NCBI GenBank assembly: GCA_002298885.1
Contig: DBMK01000034.1
Coordinates: 1-21,402, forward strand
Direction of reading: 5' to 3'
DNA: 21,402 nt
From: Anaerolineaceae bacterium UBA700
GTDB taxonomy: Bacteria > Chloroflexota > Anaerolineae > Anaerolineales > Anaerolineaceae
Positions within the stretch are counted from its first letter, which is position 1, and every line of letters starts with the position of its first letter. Positions 7,626 through 15,026 of this stretch are shown here, piece after piece. The translations under genes and the position numbers were made by a program. The notes beneath the pieces were generated by a model that did no database searches, had not been told where the DNA came from, and saw only the letters and a list, made by a program, of their open reading frames with translations.

Positions 7626-7842
7626 GAAGATCCTCATTACCAACAACATCCGCAAGCTGCGCTTCTTCGCCAACGAAATGACTCAGCAGGAGCTTGCCGA
7701 AAAGGCGGGCATTTCCAGGCAAACGGTGATCGCCATCGAAGCCGGCAAGTATTCACCCACGCTGGAGCTGGCTTTCCGCATTGCCGACGCCTTTGGCGTG
7801 CAAATTGGCGAAGTGTTTAGTTACGAGGCACAGGAGCAATAA
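7618..7842 (+). CDS. XRE/Cro-C1-type HTH transcriptional regulator
   Basis: A 74-residue protein that is essentially one helix-turn-helix domain: IRKLRFFANEMTQQELAEKA, then GISRQTVIAIEAGKYSPTLELAFRIADAFGV. It ends QIGEVFSYEAQEQ, typical of the YozG-like subgroup that travels with small membrane proteins. The ATG at 7618 overlaps the end of the DUF2178-like gene by 8 bp, which indicates translational coupling. An in-frame GTG at 7609 is less likely. The next gene starts at the base after its stop. The regulator probably controls its own operon from the promoter at 7049. Confidence 0.9.
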   Translation: MPKKILITNNIRKLRFFANEMTQQELAEKAGISRQTVIAIEAGKYSPTLELAFRIADAFGVQIGEVFSYEAQEQ

Positions 7843-8781
7843 ATGAAAGCCGTTGTATATGAAAAGAGCAGCCTCCCCGATACGCTGGTGCTGCGCGAGG
7901 TGGAAAAACCTGTCCCCGGGGAAAATGAAGTGCTGGTCAAGATCCACGCTGTTTCGATCAACGCCGCCGACTACCGCTCGCTGCGCATGGGCATTATCCC
8001 CAAGCGAAAAATCTTCGGCGCCGACATCGCCGGGCAGGTCGAATCCGCCGGAAAGGCCGTCACAAAGTTCAAGCCAGGCGAGGACGTATTCGGCGATATC
8101 TCGGGCTGCGGCTTTGGCGGTTTTGCCGAGTATGCAGCCGTGCCCGAGAATTACCTGGCGCCGATGCCGGCCGGCGTCTCCTATCAAAATGCCGCCGCGG
8201 TGCCGATGGCGGCGCTCACGGCTTTACAGGGCCTGCGCGACCGGGGCGGCCTCCAGGCAGGCCAGAAAGTGTTGATCTACGGCGCCGGCGGCGGTGTGGG
8301 GACCTTTGCCGTGCAGCTTGCGAAGCACTTTGGGGCGCAGGTTACGGCCGTGTGCGGCGAGGATAATGTGCCCATCGTCCAATCGCTCGGCGCGGACCGG
8401 GTCATCGATTATGCCCGGGAGGATGTTCTGCAAAGCGGCGTGCAATTTGACCTGATCCTGGGCATCAACGGCCGCCGCCCGCTGGCGGAGTACCGCCGTG
8501 CGCTTGCGCCGAAGGGCATTTTCGTGATGGTCGGGGGCGAGTTATCCCAGGTGATTAATTCCCTGGTTTTCGGAGGCCTCCTGTCTTTAGGCGGAAAGAA
8601 AGTGCACACCCTGGCAGCCAAACCAAACGCAGACGACCTGGCCTTTGTCATCAAGTTGGTCGCGCAAGGGAAAGTAAGGCCCGTCATCGACCGCTGTTAC
8701 CCGTTGAGCGAGACCGCCGCCGCCATGCGCTATGCCGGCCAGGGTCACGCCCGCGGAAAAGTCGTCATCTCCGTTGTTTAA
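7843..8781 (+). CDS. Zinc-free MDR NADP-dependent oxidoreductase (quinone reductase-like), first paralogue
   Basis: A 312-residue medium-chain dehydrogenase/reductase. The N-terminal GroES-like domain includes LREVEKPVPGENEVLVKIHA and GADIAGQVESAG. The Rossmann motif YGAGGGVGTFAVQLAKHFGA (146-165) binds NAD(P). The usual catalytic and structural zinc cysteines are absent, placing it with quinone oxidoreductase/enoyl reductase-like members. The substrate cannot be told. Its ATG directly abuts the XRE stop (7842), and AGGAG in the end of the XRE gene serves as ribosome binding site, so the two are one operon. It is about 40% similar by eye to the next gene, a tandem duplication followed by divergence. 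Confidence 0.9.
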   Translation: MKAVVYEKSSLPDTLVLREVEKPVPGENEVLVKIHAVSINAADYRSLRMGIIPKRKIFGADIAGQVESAGKAVTKFKPGEDVFGDISGCGFGGFAEYAAVPENYLAPMPAGVSYQNAAAVPMAALTALQGLRDRGGLQAGQKVLIYGAGGGVGTFAVQLAKHFGAQVTAVCGEDNVPIVQSLGADRVIDYAREDVLQSGVQFDLILGINGRRPLAEYRRALAPKGIFVMVGGELSQVINSLVFGGLLSLGGKKVHTLAAKPNADDLAFVIKLVAQGKVRPVIDRCYPLSETAAAMRYAGQGHARGKVVISVV

Positions 8782-8812
8782 ACCCTAAGAATATAAAAAA
8801 GGAATAATTGAA

Positions 8813-9841
8813 ATGAAAGCAGTGATGTTTGCAGAATATGGAACTCCGGACGTTCTGGAGCTCAAAGAAGTTGAAAAACCAGCTCCAAAGGATAATGAGG
8901 TGCTGGTCCGGGTGCATGCCACCTCGGTGAATTTCGGGGATCTCATGGCTCGGAATTTTAAGGCCGTTTCCCCGCAAGAATTTAACATGCTGTTTCTCTT
9001 CTGGCTCATGACGAAAGTAACTTTTGGCATCCGCAAGCCCAAGATTACCGTCCTGGGGAGCGAGTTCGCCGGGGAAATTGAAGCCATTGGCACAGATGTA
9101 AAGTCCTTCAAGCCAGGCGACCCGGTTTTCGGCTACAGCGGGCAGAGCATGGGCGCGTATGCCGAGTACCTGTGCATGCCTGAAAATGGCGCGCTGGCAG
9201 TTAAACCGGATAATATGACCTACGAGCAAGCTGCCACCGTATCCTATGGAGCCATCATGGCGTTGAATTTGCTCAAACGCGCCGGCCTGCGCCCGGGCCA
9301 AAAGGTCCTGATCAACGGCGCTTCCGGCGGGATCGGCTCGGCGGCAGTGCAGATTGCCAAATACCTAGGGGCGGAAGTTACCGGGGTCTGCGGCACGCCG
9401 AGGCTGGCCTTCGTAAAATCGTTGGGAGCGGATATGGTCATCGACTACACTAAAGAAGACTTTACCCAAAACGGCGAGACCTACGACCTGATTTTTGACA
9501 TCCTGGGCAAGAGCTCGTTTGCCCGCTGCCGGGAAAGCCTCACCCAAAACGGGCGCTATCTTCTGGCAAGCTTCAAGGTGAAACAGCTTTTGCAAATGCT
9601 GTGCACTTCCATCTCGGGCAGCCGGAAAGTAATTTGCGCCATTGCGCCGGGCGGTGTTGAAGACCTGAACGCCGTCAAAGAGCTCATCGAAGCGGGCAAG
9701 ATCAAAGTGCTCATCGATCGCTGCTACCCGATGGACCAGGCTGCCGAGGCCCACCGCTACGTTGAACGCGGGGCAAAGAAAGGAAATGTGGTCATTACTG
9801 TGGGCCAACATTATCAACGTCAACCTGTATTAGTCTCATGA
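8813..9841 (+). CDS. Zinc-free MDR NADP-dependent oxidoreductase, second paralogue
   Basis: A 342-residue MDR enzyme, close in layout to the gene just upstream: MKAVMFAEYGTPDVLELKEV at the start, GSEFAGEIEAIG, and the dinucleotide motif NGASGGIGSAAVQIAKYLGA (168-187). It has an extra hydrophobic insertion (residues ~55-72, EFNMLFLFWLMTKVTFG) between the first strands and the GSEFAG motif. This segment is common in one NAD(P)-dependent alcohol dehydrogenase subgroup. It lacks zinc ligands. AAGGAATAA precedes the ATG by ~7 nt after a 31-bp gap, so it is probably the last gene of the operon beginning at 7119. It ends before a hairpin terminator at 9939. Confidence 0.9.
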   Translation: MKAVMFAEYGTPDVLELKEVEKPAPKDNEVLVRVHATSVNFGDLMARNFKAVSPQEFNMLFLFWLMTKVTFGIRKPKITVLGSEFAGEIEAIGTDVKSFKPGDPVFGYSGQSMGAYAEYLCMPENGALAVKPDNMTYEQAATVSYGAIMALNLLKRAGLRPGQKVLINGASGGIGSAAVQIAKYLGAEVTGVCGTPRLAFVKSLGADMVIDYTKEDFTQNGETYDLIFDILGKSSFARCRESLTQNGRYLLASFKVKQLLQMLCTSISGSRKVICAIAPGGVEDLNAVKELIEAGKIKVLIDRCYPMDQAAEAHRYVERGAKKGNVVITVGQHYQRQPVLVS

Positions 9842-9851
9842 TCTCGGATCA

Positions 9852-10051
9852 TAGGTTGGGTTGAGGGTGGCATTCCCTTCGCTTCGCCCGGGTTATTTCT
9901 TTCTCCCGAAACCCAAAATCGTAAAACCCAGCAAATTACCCTGAAATTCCGTCATCGAATAGCGGAATTTCAGGGTATTTATGCGTTTTTATGTTTTCTG
10001 TATGCGAACCTGAAAAGCGCAGCCGACGCCCATATCCCCTCACTCAACCTA
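9852..10051. repeat. ~200-bp element with imperfect inverted ends, copy 2 of the intergenic repeat
   Basis: The left end, TAGGTTGGGTTGAGGG (9852-9867), is identical to 6223-6238. The right end (10036-10051) reads TAGGTTGAGTGAGGGG on the other strand. The two ends are therefore related inverted repeats, as in a MITE. The right end includes the stop codon of the CPBP gene (10049-10051). No target duplication could be made out by eye. Confidence 0.5.
9939..9975. terminator. 13-bp perfect stem hairpin (REP-like copy A)
   Basis: CCCTGAAATTCCG and CGGAATTTCAGGG flank an 11-nt loop. TATTTATGCGTTTTTATG follows on the plus strand, so it may terminate the MDR operon. The inner arm and 3' flank (TGAAATTCCG, GGTATTT) recur in a hairpin at 12540, so it is also a member of a dispersed palindromic family. 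Confidence 0.6.
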
Positions 10052-10858
10052 CGCCTCTGGAAGCGTGTATTTAGCCGCGTATTTCTTTCTTGCCGCCAAC
10101 CGAGCAATCTCTACACAGCCTATGGCAGCCAGAAGAATGATAAACGATAACTGGGAATTCTTACCGACCAAAGGATAGTCCACCAGGCCGTGGACCAGGC
10201 CGGTCAGGACGATATTATTTGACCGGATGAACAGGTAGGTAAATCCCAGGCCGAGTAGGAACAGCATCAACAGGCTTACCAGCAGTGTGACCCAATCCGA
10301 CTCCCCGGATATGATCGTGGCGATTTGAGCGGGTAAGTGCCAGAGGGAGAAGAATGCGCCGGCAAGCAGGGCAGCCCTGACCATGCGCCGCCGGTCGTTC
10401 TCGACGGTGAGATGCCGCCAGAAGGCTTTCAGGAAATAGCCGCGGAATAGCACTTCCTCCCCCATGCCCACGAATGCCCAGGTGCTCAGCATCTGCAGTC
10501 CGATTTTCCAGGCCGGGGTATTCAGCAAGGCTGCGAACTCGTTTGAAAGCTGGGCCTGCCCGGCCAGTTGGATCAACAGTACGAAAACCACCCAGCCGGC
10601 CACCGACCATGCCAACGCTTCTACAATCAGCCGTTTGGTGACGGGCAGGGTAATTTGCTCCTGCCTCATCCCCCACCATGCCAACAGGTAGAAAACCACG
10701 TACAGCCCAAGCTGCGAAAAATAGAGCGGCAGCCCTTGCAACTGGAATGCCTTGACTGCCACCCAGAAAAGAATCGTCGCAGCCAAAGTCAGGGTTATGA
10801 TCATCGCTAATACGGCTTTCCCTTTATTTCTTTTTTCTGCTGTAATGGTGTTCTCCAA
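10049..10858 (-). CDS. CPBP-family intramembrane glutamic endopeptidase
   Basis: A 269-residue protein with seven or eight hydrophobic segments. It carries the CPBP (CAAX protease / Abi) motifs: E134-E135-x3-R139 (GEEVLFRGYF), F170-x3-H174 (FFSLWHLP), and H223 in LVHGLVDYPL. The glutamates and histidines form the intramembrane active site in the Rce1-like superfamily. Bacterial members process or protect membrane peptides, for example in bacteriocin self-immunity or scaffolding; the role here is unknown. The start is probably a TTG at 10858, because GAGGAG lies 7-8 nt upstream and the first internal ATG (residue 19) would remove part of the protein's N-terminal tail. The stop codon sits in the right end of the adjacent repeat element. 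Confidence 0.88.
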   Translation of the reverse strand: MENTITAEKRNKGKAVLAMIITLTLAATILFWVAVKAFQLQGLPLYFSQLGLYVVFYLLAWWGMRQEQITLPVTKRLIVEALAWSVAGWVVFVLLIQLAGQAQLSNEFAALLNTPAWKIGLQMLSTWAFVGMGEEVLFRGYFLKAFWRHLTVENDRRRMVRAALLAGAFFSLWHLPAQIATIISGESDWVTLLVSLLMLFLLGLGFTYLFIRSNNIVLTGLVHGLVDYPLVGKNSQLSFIILLAAIGCVEIARLAARKKYAAKYTLPEA

Positions 10859-11147
10859 GATTTATCTCCTCATGGAATAAGTTAATCGCTAATCCCCCCA
10901 AAGCTCGGGGAGGCTTCAGGCGGTCAGAAGTGGTCTATATTTGGAAGCAGGAAAAGCCAGGAGGTACAGAACGGATAAAAATCGCAGACTTTTGCCATTC
11001 AGGTGCCCGCTGTATTGGGCAGATTTTTAATTATACACATGGATCTCAGGTAAATTGAAGGTGTATGAACTCGACCACGCCTGGGCGTACAAAACCTCCG
11101 CGAGGTCCAACCCATGACGATCCCGCTTTGTGATAATAAGCAAGTCA
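10859..11147. other. Gene-poor intergenic stretch
   Basis: No convincing gene. A short plus-strand frame (about 11035-11117) reads ...VYELDHAWAYKTSARSNP-stop. It has no start or ribosome binding site and is not recognised; it might be a gene remnant. Otherwise this is AT-rich leader DNA for the DUF362 gene. Confidence 0.4.
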
Positions 11148-11176
11148 TTGACATTCCAACATTAATGTTGTACGGT
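11148..11176 (+). promoter_or_regulatory. Candidate promoter with operator-like palindrome in the spacer
   Basis: TTGACA (11148-11153) is followed after 17 bp by TACGGT (11171-11176), a weak -10. The spacer holds a perfect 14-bp palindrome, CAACATTAATGTTG (11157-11170). A repressor dimer bound there would block RNA polymerase. The downstream gene is the DUF362 lipoprotein, starting 70 bp later. Confidence 0.5.
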
Positions 11177-11245
11177 ATTGGCGAGATACCATTACCAAAC
11201 ACGCTAAACTTTAAATAATTGCGCTTCAATCAGCAGGAGGGATAA

Positions 11246-12379
11246 ATGGTCAAAGCGTTTAAGCGTCCAGGGGTTGTTTCCCGGCGGGTGTTCCTGAAAT
11301 CCGCTATGGTAGGCGCCACGGGGCTGCTGGCGGCCTGTTCGTCCGCGCCCGAGATTACGCCATCGCTGCCGCCTCAGGCGTCCGCGACCCCGGTTCCGCC
11401 GGAAGCGGTCGTCAGCATCGTCAAGATCCAGGGCGGCGATATCGCCGCCGCAGTGGAGGAGGCCATTCAACTTATAGGCGGCGTGGAGGGCATCGCCTCC
11501 GGCAAAGAGCGCATCATGCTCAAGCCTAACCTCGTTTCCAACGCCCCGCGCGCCACCACCAAGCCGGAGGTGATTTGGGCCCTGGCGTCCTTGTTCAAAA
11601 AGGCCGGCAAAACCGTATCCATCGGCGAAGGCTCGGCGGCGGCGGTCGGCTTCAACGTCATTGGCGCTGAAGAATACCGCATGAAAGACCCGCAAAAGCT
11701 GGACGCCATGCAGCAGTACGTTTTTGACAGTCTGGGTTATACCCAACTGGCCCAGTCGCTGGATATTCCCCTGGTGAACCTGCACACCGGCGAGATGGTG
11801 AAGGTGGATGTGCCGGGTGGACTGGCTTATCAACGCCTGAGCATCCACCGGTCTTTGACCGAGATCGACCTGCTCTGCTCGGTGCCCATGATGAAAACCC
11901 ACACCCTGGCGACGGTGACGCTGGGGATGAAGAACCTGATCGGCCTTTACCCCGGGTCGGTGTACCGCACCGTCCGCGCCGGAGTGCACGACCACGCTGC
12001 GGATGCCGGCTCGCCGGGTATCGCCTTTGAAATCCTCGACATGGTGCGGGCTAACAAATTGGGGCTGGTGGTCATCGATGGTTCGACGGCTATGGAAGGC
12101 AACGGTCCCAGCAGCGGCGACCTGGTGAATATGAACGTGATCATCGCTGGCGTGAATCCGCTGGCGACGGACATGGTGGCTGCCAATGTGATGGGATTTG
12201 AGCCTGGCGAGGTGCCTCTCTTTACCTGGGCCAACAAGATCGGCATGCAGCCGGCAGGCCTGGACCAGATTGAAATCCGGGGCGCAGGCATCGCCGCCGT
12301 CCAGCGCCGCTTTGCCCGGCCGACGATCTACGCCTGGAACGACATCCGCTCGGCCTGGGGTGTGAAAGAACTCGATTAG
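11246..12379 (+). CDS. Tat-exported DUF362-domain lipoprotein
   Basis: A 377-residue protein. The N terminus has a twin-arginine signal (SRRVFLK, R13-R14), a hydrophobic stretch and a lipobox (LLAAC, C31), so it should be exported folded and lipid-anchored outside the membrane. The rest matches DUF362: IMLKPNLVSNAP (~residues 92-103), a conserved acidic region, LLCSVPMMKTHTLATVTLGMKN (~210-231) and GVHDHAADAGSPG. Some DUF362 proteins carry ferredoxin-type iron-sulfur clusters; none is visible here. No enzyme activity is established for the exported type. The ATG has a strong AGGAGGG site. It may be monocistronic, since decayed minus-strand sequence follows. Confidence 0.9.
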   Translation: MVKAFKRPGVVSRRVFLKSAMVGATGLLAACSSAPEITPSLPPQASATPVPPEAVVSIVKIQGGDIAAAVEEAIQLIGGVEGIASGKERIMLKPNLVSNAPRATTKPEVIWALASLFKKAGKTVSIGEGSAAAVGFNVIGAEEYRMKDPQKLDAMQQYVFDSLGYTQLAQSLDIPLVNLHTGEMVKVDVPGGLAYQRLSIHRSLTEIDLLCSVPMMKTHTLATVTLGMKNLIGLYPGSVYRTVRAGVHDHAADAGSPGIAFEILDMVRANKLGLVVIDGSTAMEGNGPSSGDLVNMNVIIAGVNPLATDMVAANVMGFEPGEVPLFTWANKIGMQPAGLDQIEIRGAGIAAVQRRFARPTIYAWNDIRSAWGVKELD

Positions 12380-12387
12380 GTCATCTA

Positions 12388-12540
12388 TCACCGTATAACC
12401 AGTGGAATAAACCTGCTGAACGGCTGAGCCGAGCCGCTCTTGGTACTTGTATTAATATCCTGCCCGGTCTCTACGCCCGGTTCGATGTACATATAAGAGC
12501 AGGAATCCCCAGGGTAGCGTGGTACCGCCTGATCATTGAA
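12388..12540 (-). pseudogene. 3' remnant of a secreted protein ending in FIPLVIR
   Basis: On the minus strand an open frame of about 49 codons reads ...DQAVPRYPGDSCSYMYIEPG, continues VETGQDINTSTKSGSAQPFS and ends RFIPLVIR-stop (stop at 12388-12390). It has no start codon in a sensible position and is cut off upstream by the hairpin at 12540-12564, where a TAA occurs in frame. The end matches the C-terminal tails of the two intact secreted proteins here, so this is probably the last fragment of a third such gene. The identity of the lost domain is unknown. Confidence 0.6.
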
Positions 12541-12564
12541 ATTCCGTTATGCAATAACGGAATT
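12540..12564. repeat. 11-bp perfect stem hairpin (REP-like copy B)
   Basis: AATTCCGTTAT and ATAACGGAATT flank a GCA loop. It shares TGAAATTCCG on the left and GGTATTT just right of the stem with the hairpin at 9939. It falls exactly at the broken end of the minus-strand remnant 12388-12540, which suggests that the element inserted there or marks a deletion join. Confidence 0.6.
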
Positions 12565-12603
12565 CCATGGTATTTGGGCAATATTCGGTCACACCATGCA
12601 TAT

Positions 12604-12840
12604 TCAATCGGATCGCGTTCGGCGATAGCGCATCCACACGATCAATCCCAAAACGAGGATTACCGGCACGCCAAACCATATCACATCAAAGACGCCATCC
12701 GGGGCCGCTGGCTCTTGCCCATCCGTGGTGCGCGCCAGGGTGTTGTCATGCATCAGGAAGAGAACGCCGTCGCTGCTGACGGTGATATCCGTTTCGAGGC
12801 CGTAGCCACCCAGGCCGGCTGGTAATAAAACTCTCTTCAT
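12604..12840 (-). pseudogene. Glycerophosphodiester phosphodiesterase fragment
   Basis: A 78-codon frame: GYGLETDITVSSDGVLFLMHDNTLARTTDG matches the first catalytic region of GDPD enzymes (E-x-D metal ligands and the MHD..L.RTTDG motif). A usual GDPD has about 230 or more residues and an earlier HRG motif; both are missing. After residue ~47 the sequence switches to a single membrane helix (VIWFGVPVILVLGLIVWM) and basic residues RYRRTRSD, perhaps the native C terminus joined by an internal deletion. No ribosome binding site precedes 12840. It is probably non-functional. Confidence 0.6.
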
Positions 12841-12856
12841 CCATTCAGGAGATTAA

Positions 12857-14965
12857 TTGACAAAAAAGACATTAAATAGTAAATTATATAACATTGAATT
12901 GATGAAAAGCGAAAAAAACCGCTCAAGTGCAACTACCAAAGGGAGGCCTTCATTGCACATCCTTACCGGTCTTTATGTCAAAACGAATCGCAGATGGCGC
13001 GCTTACTTCGGCGTCGGTTTCGCAATCAGTGGGCTGCTCCTCATGAGTATGTTCCCATTGGCTGTGCCTGTGGCGGCCGCGCCTTCCTCATCCACAACCG
13101 CGCCAACCTTCACGGTCAATAGCCTGGCCGATGTGGCCGCCTCGGCCCCATTGGATAACGGGGTTTGCGAAACATCTCCCGGCAACCACATTTGTACATT
13201 GCGCGCAGCGATCATGAAAGCCAACCACTTTTCTGGCGGCGGCGTGACCATCAATTTGCCCGCCGGGACCTATGACTTGAGCATCCCGCCCGCTGGCATG
13301 GATGACGATACGACCGGCGATTTGAACCTCACTTCCTCTCTGACCCTGACCGGCGCCGGAGCGTCGGCCACGATCATCGACGCGCACCAATTGGATCGAC
13401 TGTTCGATGTGGCGGTGGGCAGTATAGTCACCCTCTCCAACTTAACGCTTCGCGACGGTAAGGTGAACGATACCGGCGGTGGCCTCCAAAATCAGGGTAC
13501 TACCACCCTCAATAATGACGTGATCAGCGGCAATCAAACCCTGGGCGGCAGCTCGGGCGGGGGAATCGCCAATATTACAGGCACTATGACCCTCAACAAC
13601 ACTCAGGTCCTGGATAATCAGGCTGATGGCAATGCCGGCGGCGTTTTTAACAATAATAACTGCATCCTTACCCTAAATAACAGCATCGTCGACGGTAACC
13701 AGGCAATCAATGGCGGTTACGGAGGCGGCCTGGGGAATTCTGGCACGCTGACCATGAATAACAGCCTGGTCAACGGCAATCAGACGTCCGGCGGCCTTCA
13801 AACGGCCGGCAAAGGCGGGGGCATCGCCAACTTTGCCGGCACGCTGACTATATCCAACAGTACCATCAGCGACAACAGCTCCGAAAGCGATGGCGGCGGC
13901 ATCTACTCCTCTGCTGCGGTAAATGTTTTTTTTGCTACTATCGCAGGTAATCTCGCCGACAGTGGCACAGTGGGCGCTGGAACCGGGGGCGGGATTATCA
14001 GCGCTCTTGGAACGTTCAACCTCAAAGCCAGCCTCCTGGGCCAGAATTATGCTGGCGCCGGTCTGAACGACGGCAATGGGACCTTCAACTCACTTGGCTA
14101 TAACCTCATCCAAACGACGACTGGTATGACCCTGACTGGCACCACCGCCAGTAACCTGACTGGCCAGGACCCGCTGATTGACTCGCCCCACTTCAATGGC
14201 GGACCGACGCCTACGCGCGCCTTGTTTGCTGGCAGCCCGGCCATCGGCGCGGTCCCCGTTGCCCAATGCACGGACTCGGTTGGCGCACCGCTCACCGTTG
14301 ACCAGCGTGGTTTCCATCGCCCGGTCAATGGCGCCTGTACCATCGGCGCGTTTGAAGGCCAGCAGCCTGCGATAGCCTACCGGCGCAACCTGGTGCGCAA
14401 CGGAGATGCCGAGGGGGCGGCCAGTTCGCCAGGGGGTCCCTTCGTACCCGTTCCCGGCTGGCAGACCAGCGGGCAATTAATGACTGCGGTGCACTACAAC
14501 ACGCCGGGCGGTTTTCCCGTAGTGGGAAGCGATCCTGTCCCGGCCAACCACGGCGATAATTTCTTTGCGGGCGGCCCCAGCGCTGGCGCTGGCGGCACCC
14601 AAACGATCGACCTGTCCTCCTTGGCAACCAGCATCGACACGGGCAATATCCAGTACGATTTTTCCGCCGACCTGGGGGGATACTTAAACCAGGGCGACCA
14701 GGCAACCGTTGAAGCTGATTTCCTGGATCAATCGTTCCACCTGTTATCCCAGGTATTCCTGGGGCCAGTGACTGCCGCTGATCGCGGCAACCAGACTGGC
14801 CTTTTGCATCGCGATGCCACTGCCATGGTGCCGGCGAACACGCGACAGGTCGAATTGTTTATCGTTATGACCACCGTCAACGGCCCTTATAACGATAGTT
14901 ATGTTGACAACGTTTCGTTGGTTCTCCTGCCCAAGACGGTGTTCTTGCCGCTGGTGGTCCGGTAA
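12857..14965 (+). CDS. Secreted beta-helix protein with CSLREA and choice-of-anchor Q regions and sorting-like tail
   Basis: A 702-residue surface or secreted protein. A long basic N-terminal region precedes a hydrophobic segment (~residues 52-75, ending [10 protein letters not shown]), which looks like a signal peptide. Then comes a CSLREA-type motif (FTVNSLAD ... [12 protein letters not shown], ~85-123). Many short turns follow (TLNN..., NSTI, GGGI, DNQA), typical of a right-handed parallel beta-helix (~140-430). A choice-of-anchor Q-like segment comes next ([20 protein letters not shown] and VDQRGFHRP...IGAFE, ~447-507). The end holds a jelly-roll carbohydrate-binding-like domain ([10 protein letters not shown]... 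to ...[10 protein letters not shown], ~515-690). It closes with TVFLPLVVR. It is likely an adhesin or polysaccharide-binding coat protein. The start is probably TTG at 12857, because AGGAG lies 5 nt upstream; the first ATG (12902) has no such site. Confidence 0.85.
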   Translation: MTKKTLNSKLYNIELMKSEKNRSSATTKGRPSLHILTGLYVKTNRRWRAYFGVGFAISGLLLMSMFPLAVPVAAAPSSSTTAPTFTVNSLADVAASAPLDNGVCETSPGNHICTLRAAIMKANHFSGGGVTINLPAGTYDLSIPPAGMDDDTTGDLNLTSSLTLTGAGASATIIDAHQLDRLFDVAVGSIVTLSNLTLRDGKVNDTGGGLQNQGTTTLNNDVISGNQTLGGSSGGGIANITGTMTLNNTQVLDNQADGNAGGVFNNNNCILTLNNSIVDGNQAINGGYGGGLGNSGTLTMNNSLVNGNQTSGGLQTAGKGGGIANFAGTLTISNSTISDNSSESDGGGIYSSAAVNVFFATIAGNLADSGTVGAGTGGGIISALGTFNLKASLLGQNYAGAGLNDGNGTFNSLGYNLIQTTTGMTLTGTTASNLTGQDPLIDSPHFNGGPTPTRALFAGSPAIGAVPVAQCTDSVGAPLTVDQRGFHRPVNGACTIGAFEGQQPAIAYRRNLVRNGDAEGAASSPGGPFVPVPGWQTSGQLMTAVHYNTPGGFPVVGSDPVPANHGDNFFAGGPSAGAGGTQTIDLSSLATSIDTGNIQYDFSADLGGYLNQGDQATVEADFLDQSFHLLSQVFLGPVTAADRGNQTGLLHRDATAMVPANTRQVELFIVMTTVNGPYNDSYVDNVSLVLLPKTVFLPLVVR

Positions 14966-15026
14966 CTTTCTATGCCACTCAAGATTCTTGTCAACCTTCA
15001 AACAATTGTGCAGAGGAGTGAGGATC

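Noticed and set aside
11204..12391. 395-codon open frame on the minus strand
   Set aside because: It lies wholly antisense to the well-supported DUF362 gene, is His/Arg/Gly-rich, and has no domain or ribosome binding site.
14901..15026. Longer N terminus for arginine deiminase
   Set aside because: The extra 42 residues are Cys/Trp/Arg-rich, overlap the end of the beta-helix gene in another frame, and a good ribosome binding site precedes 15027.
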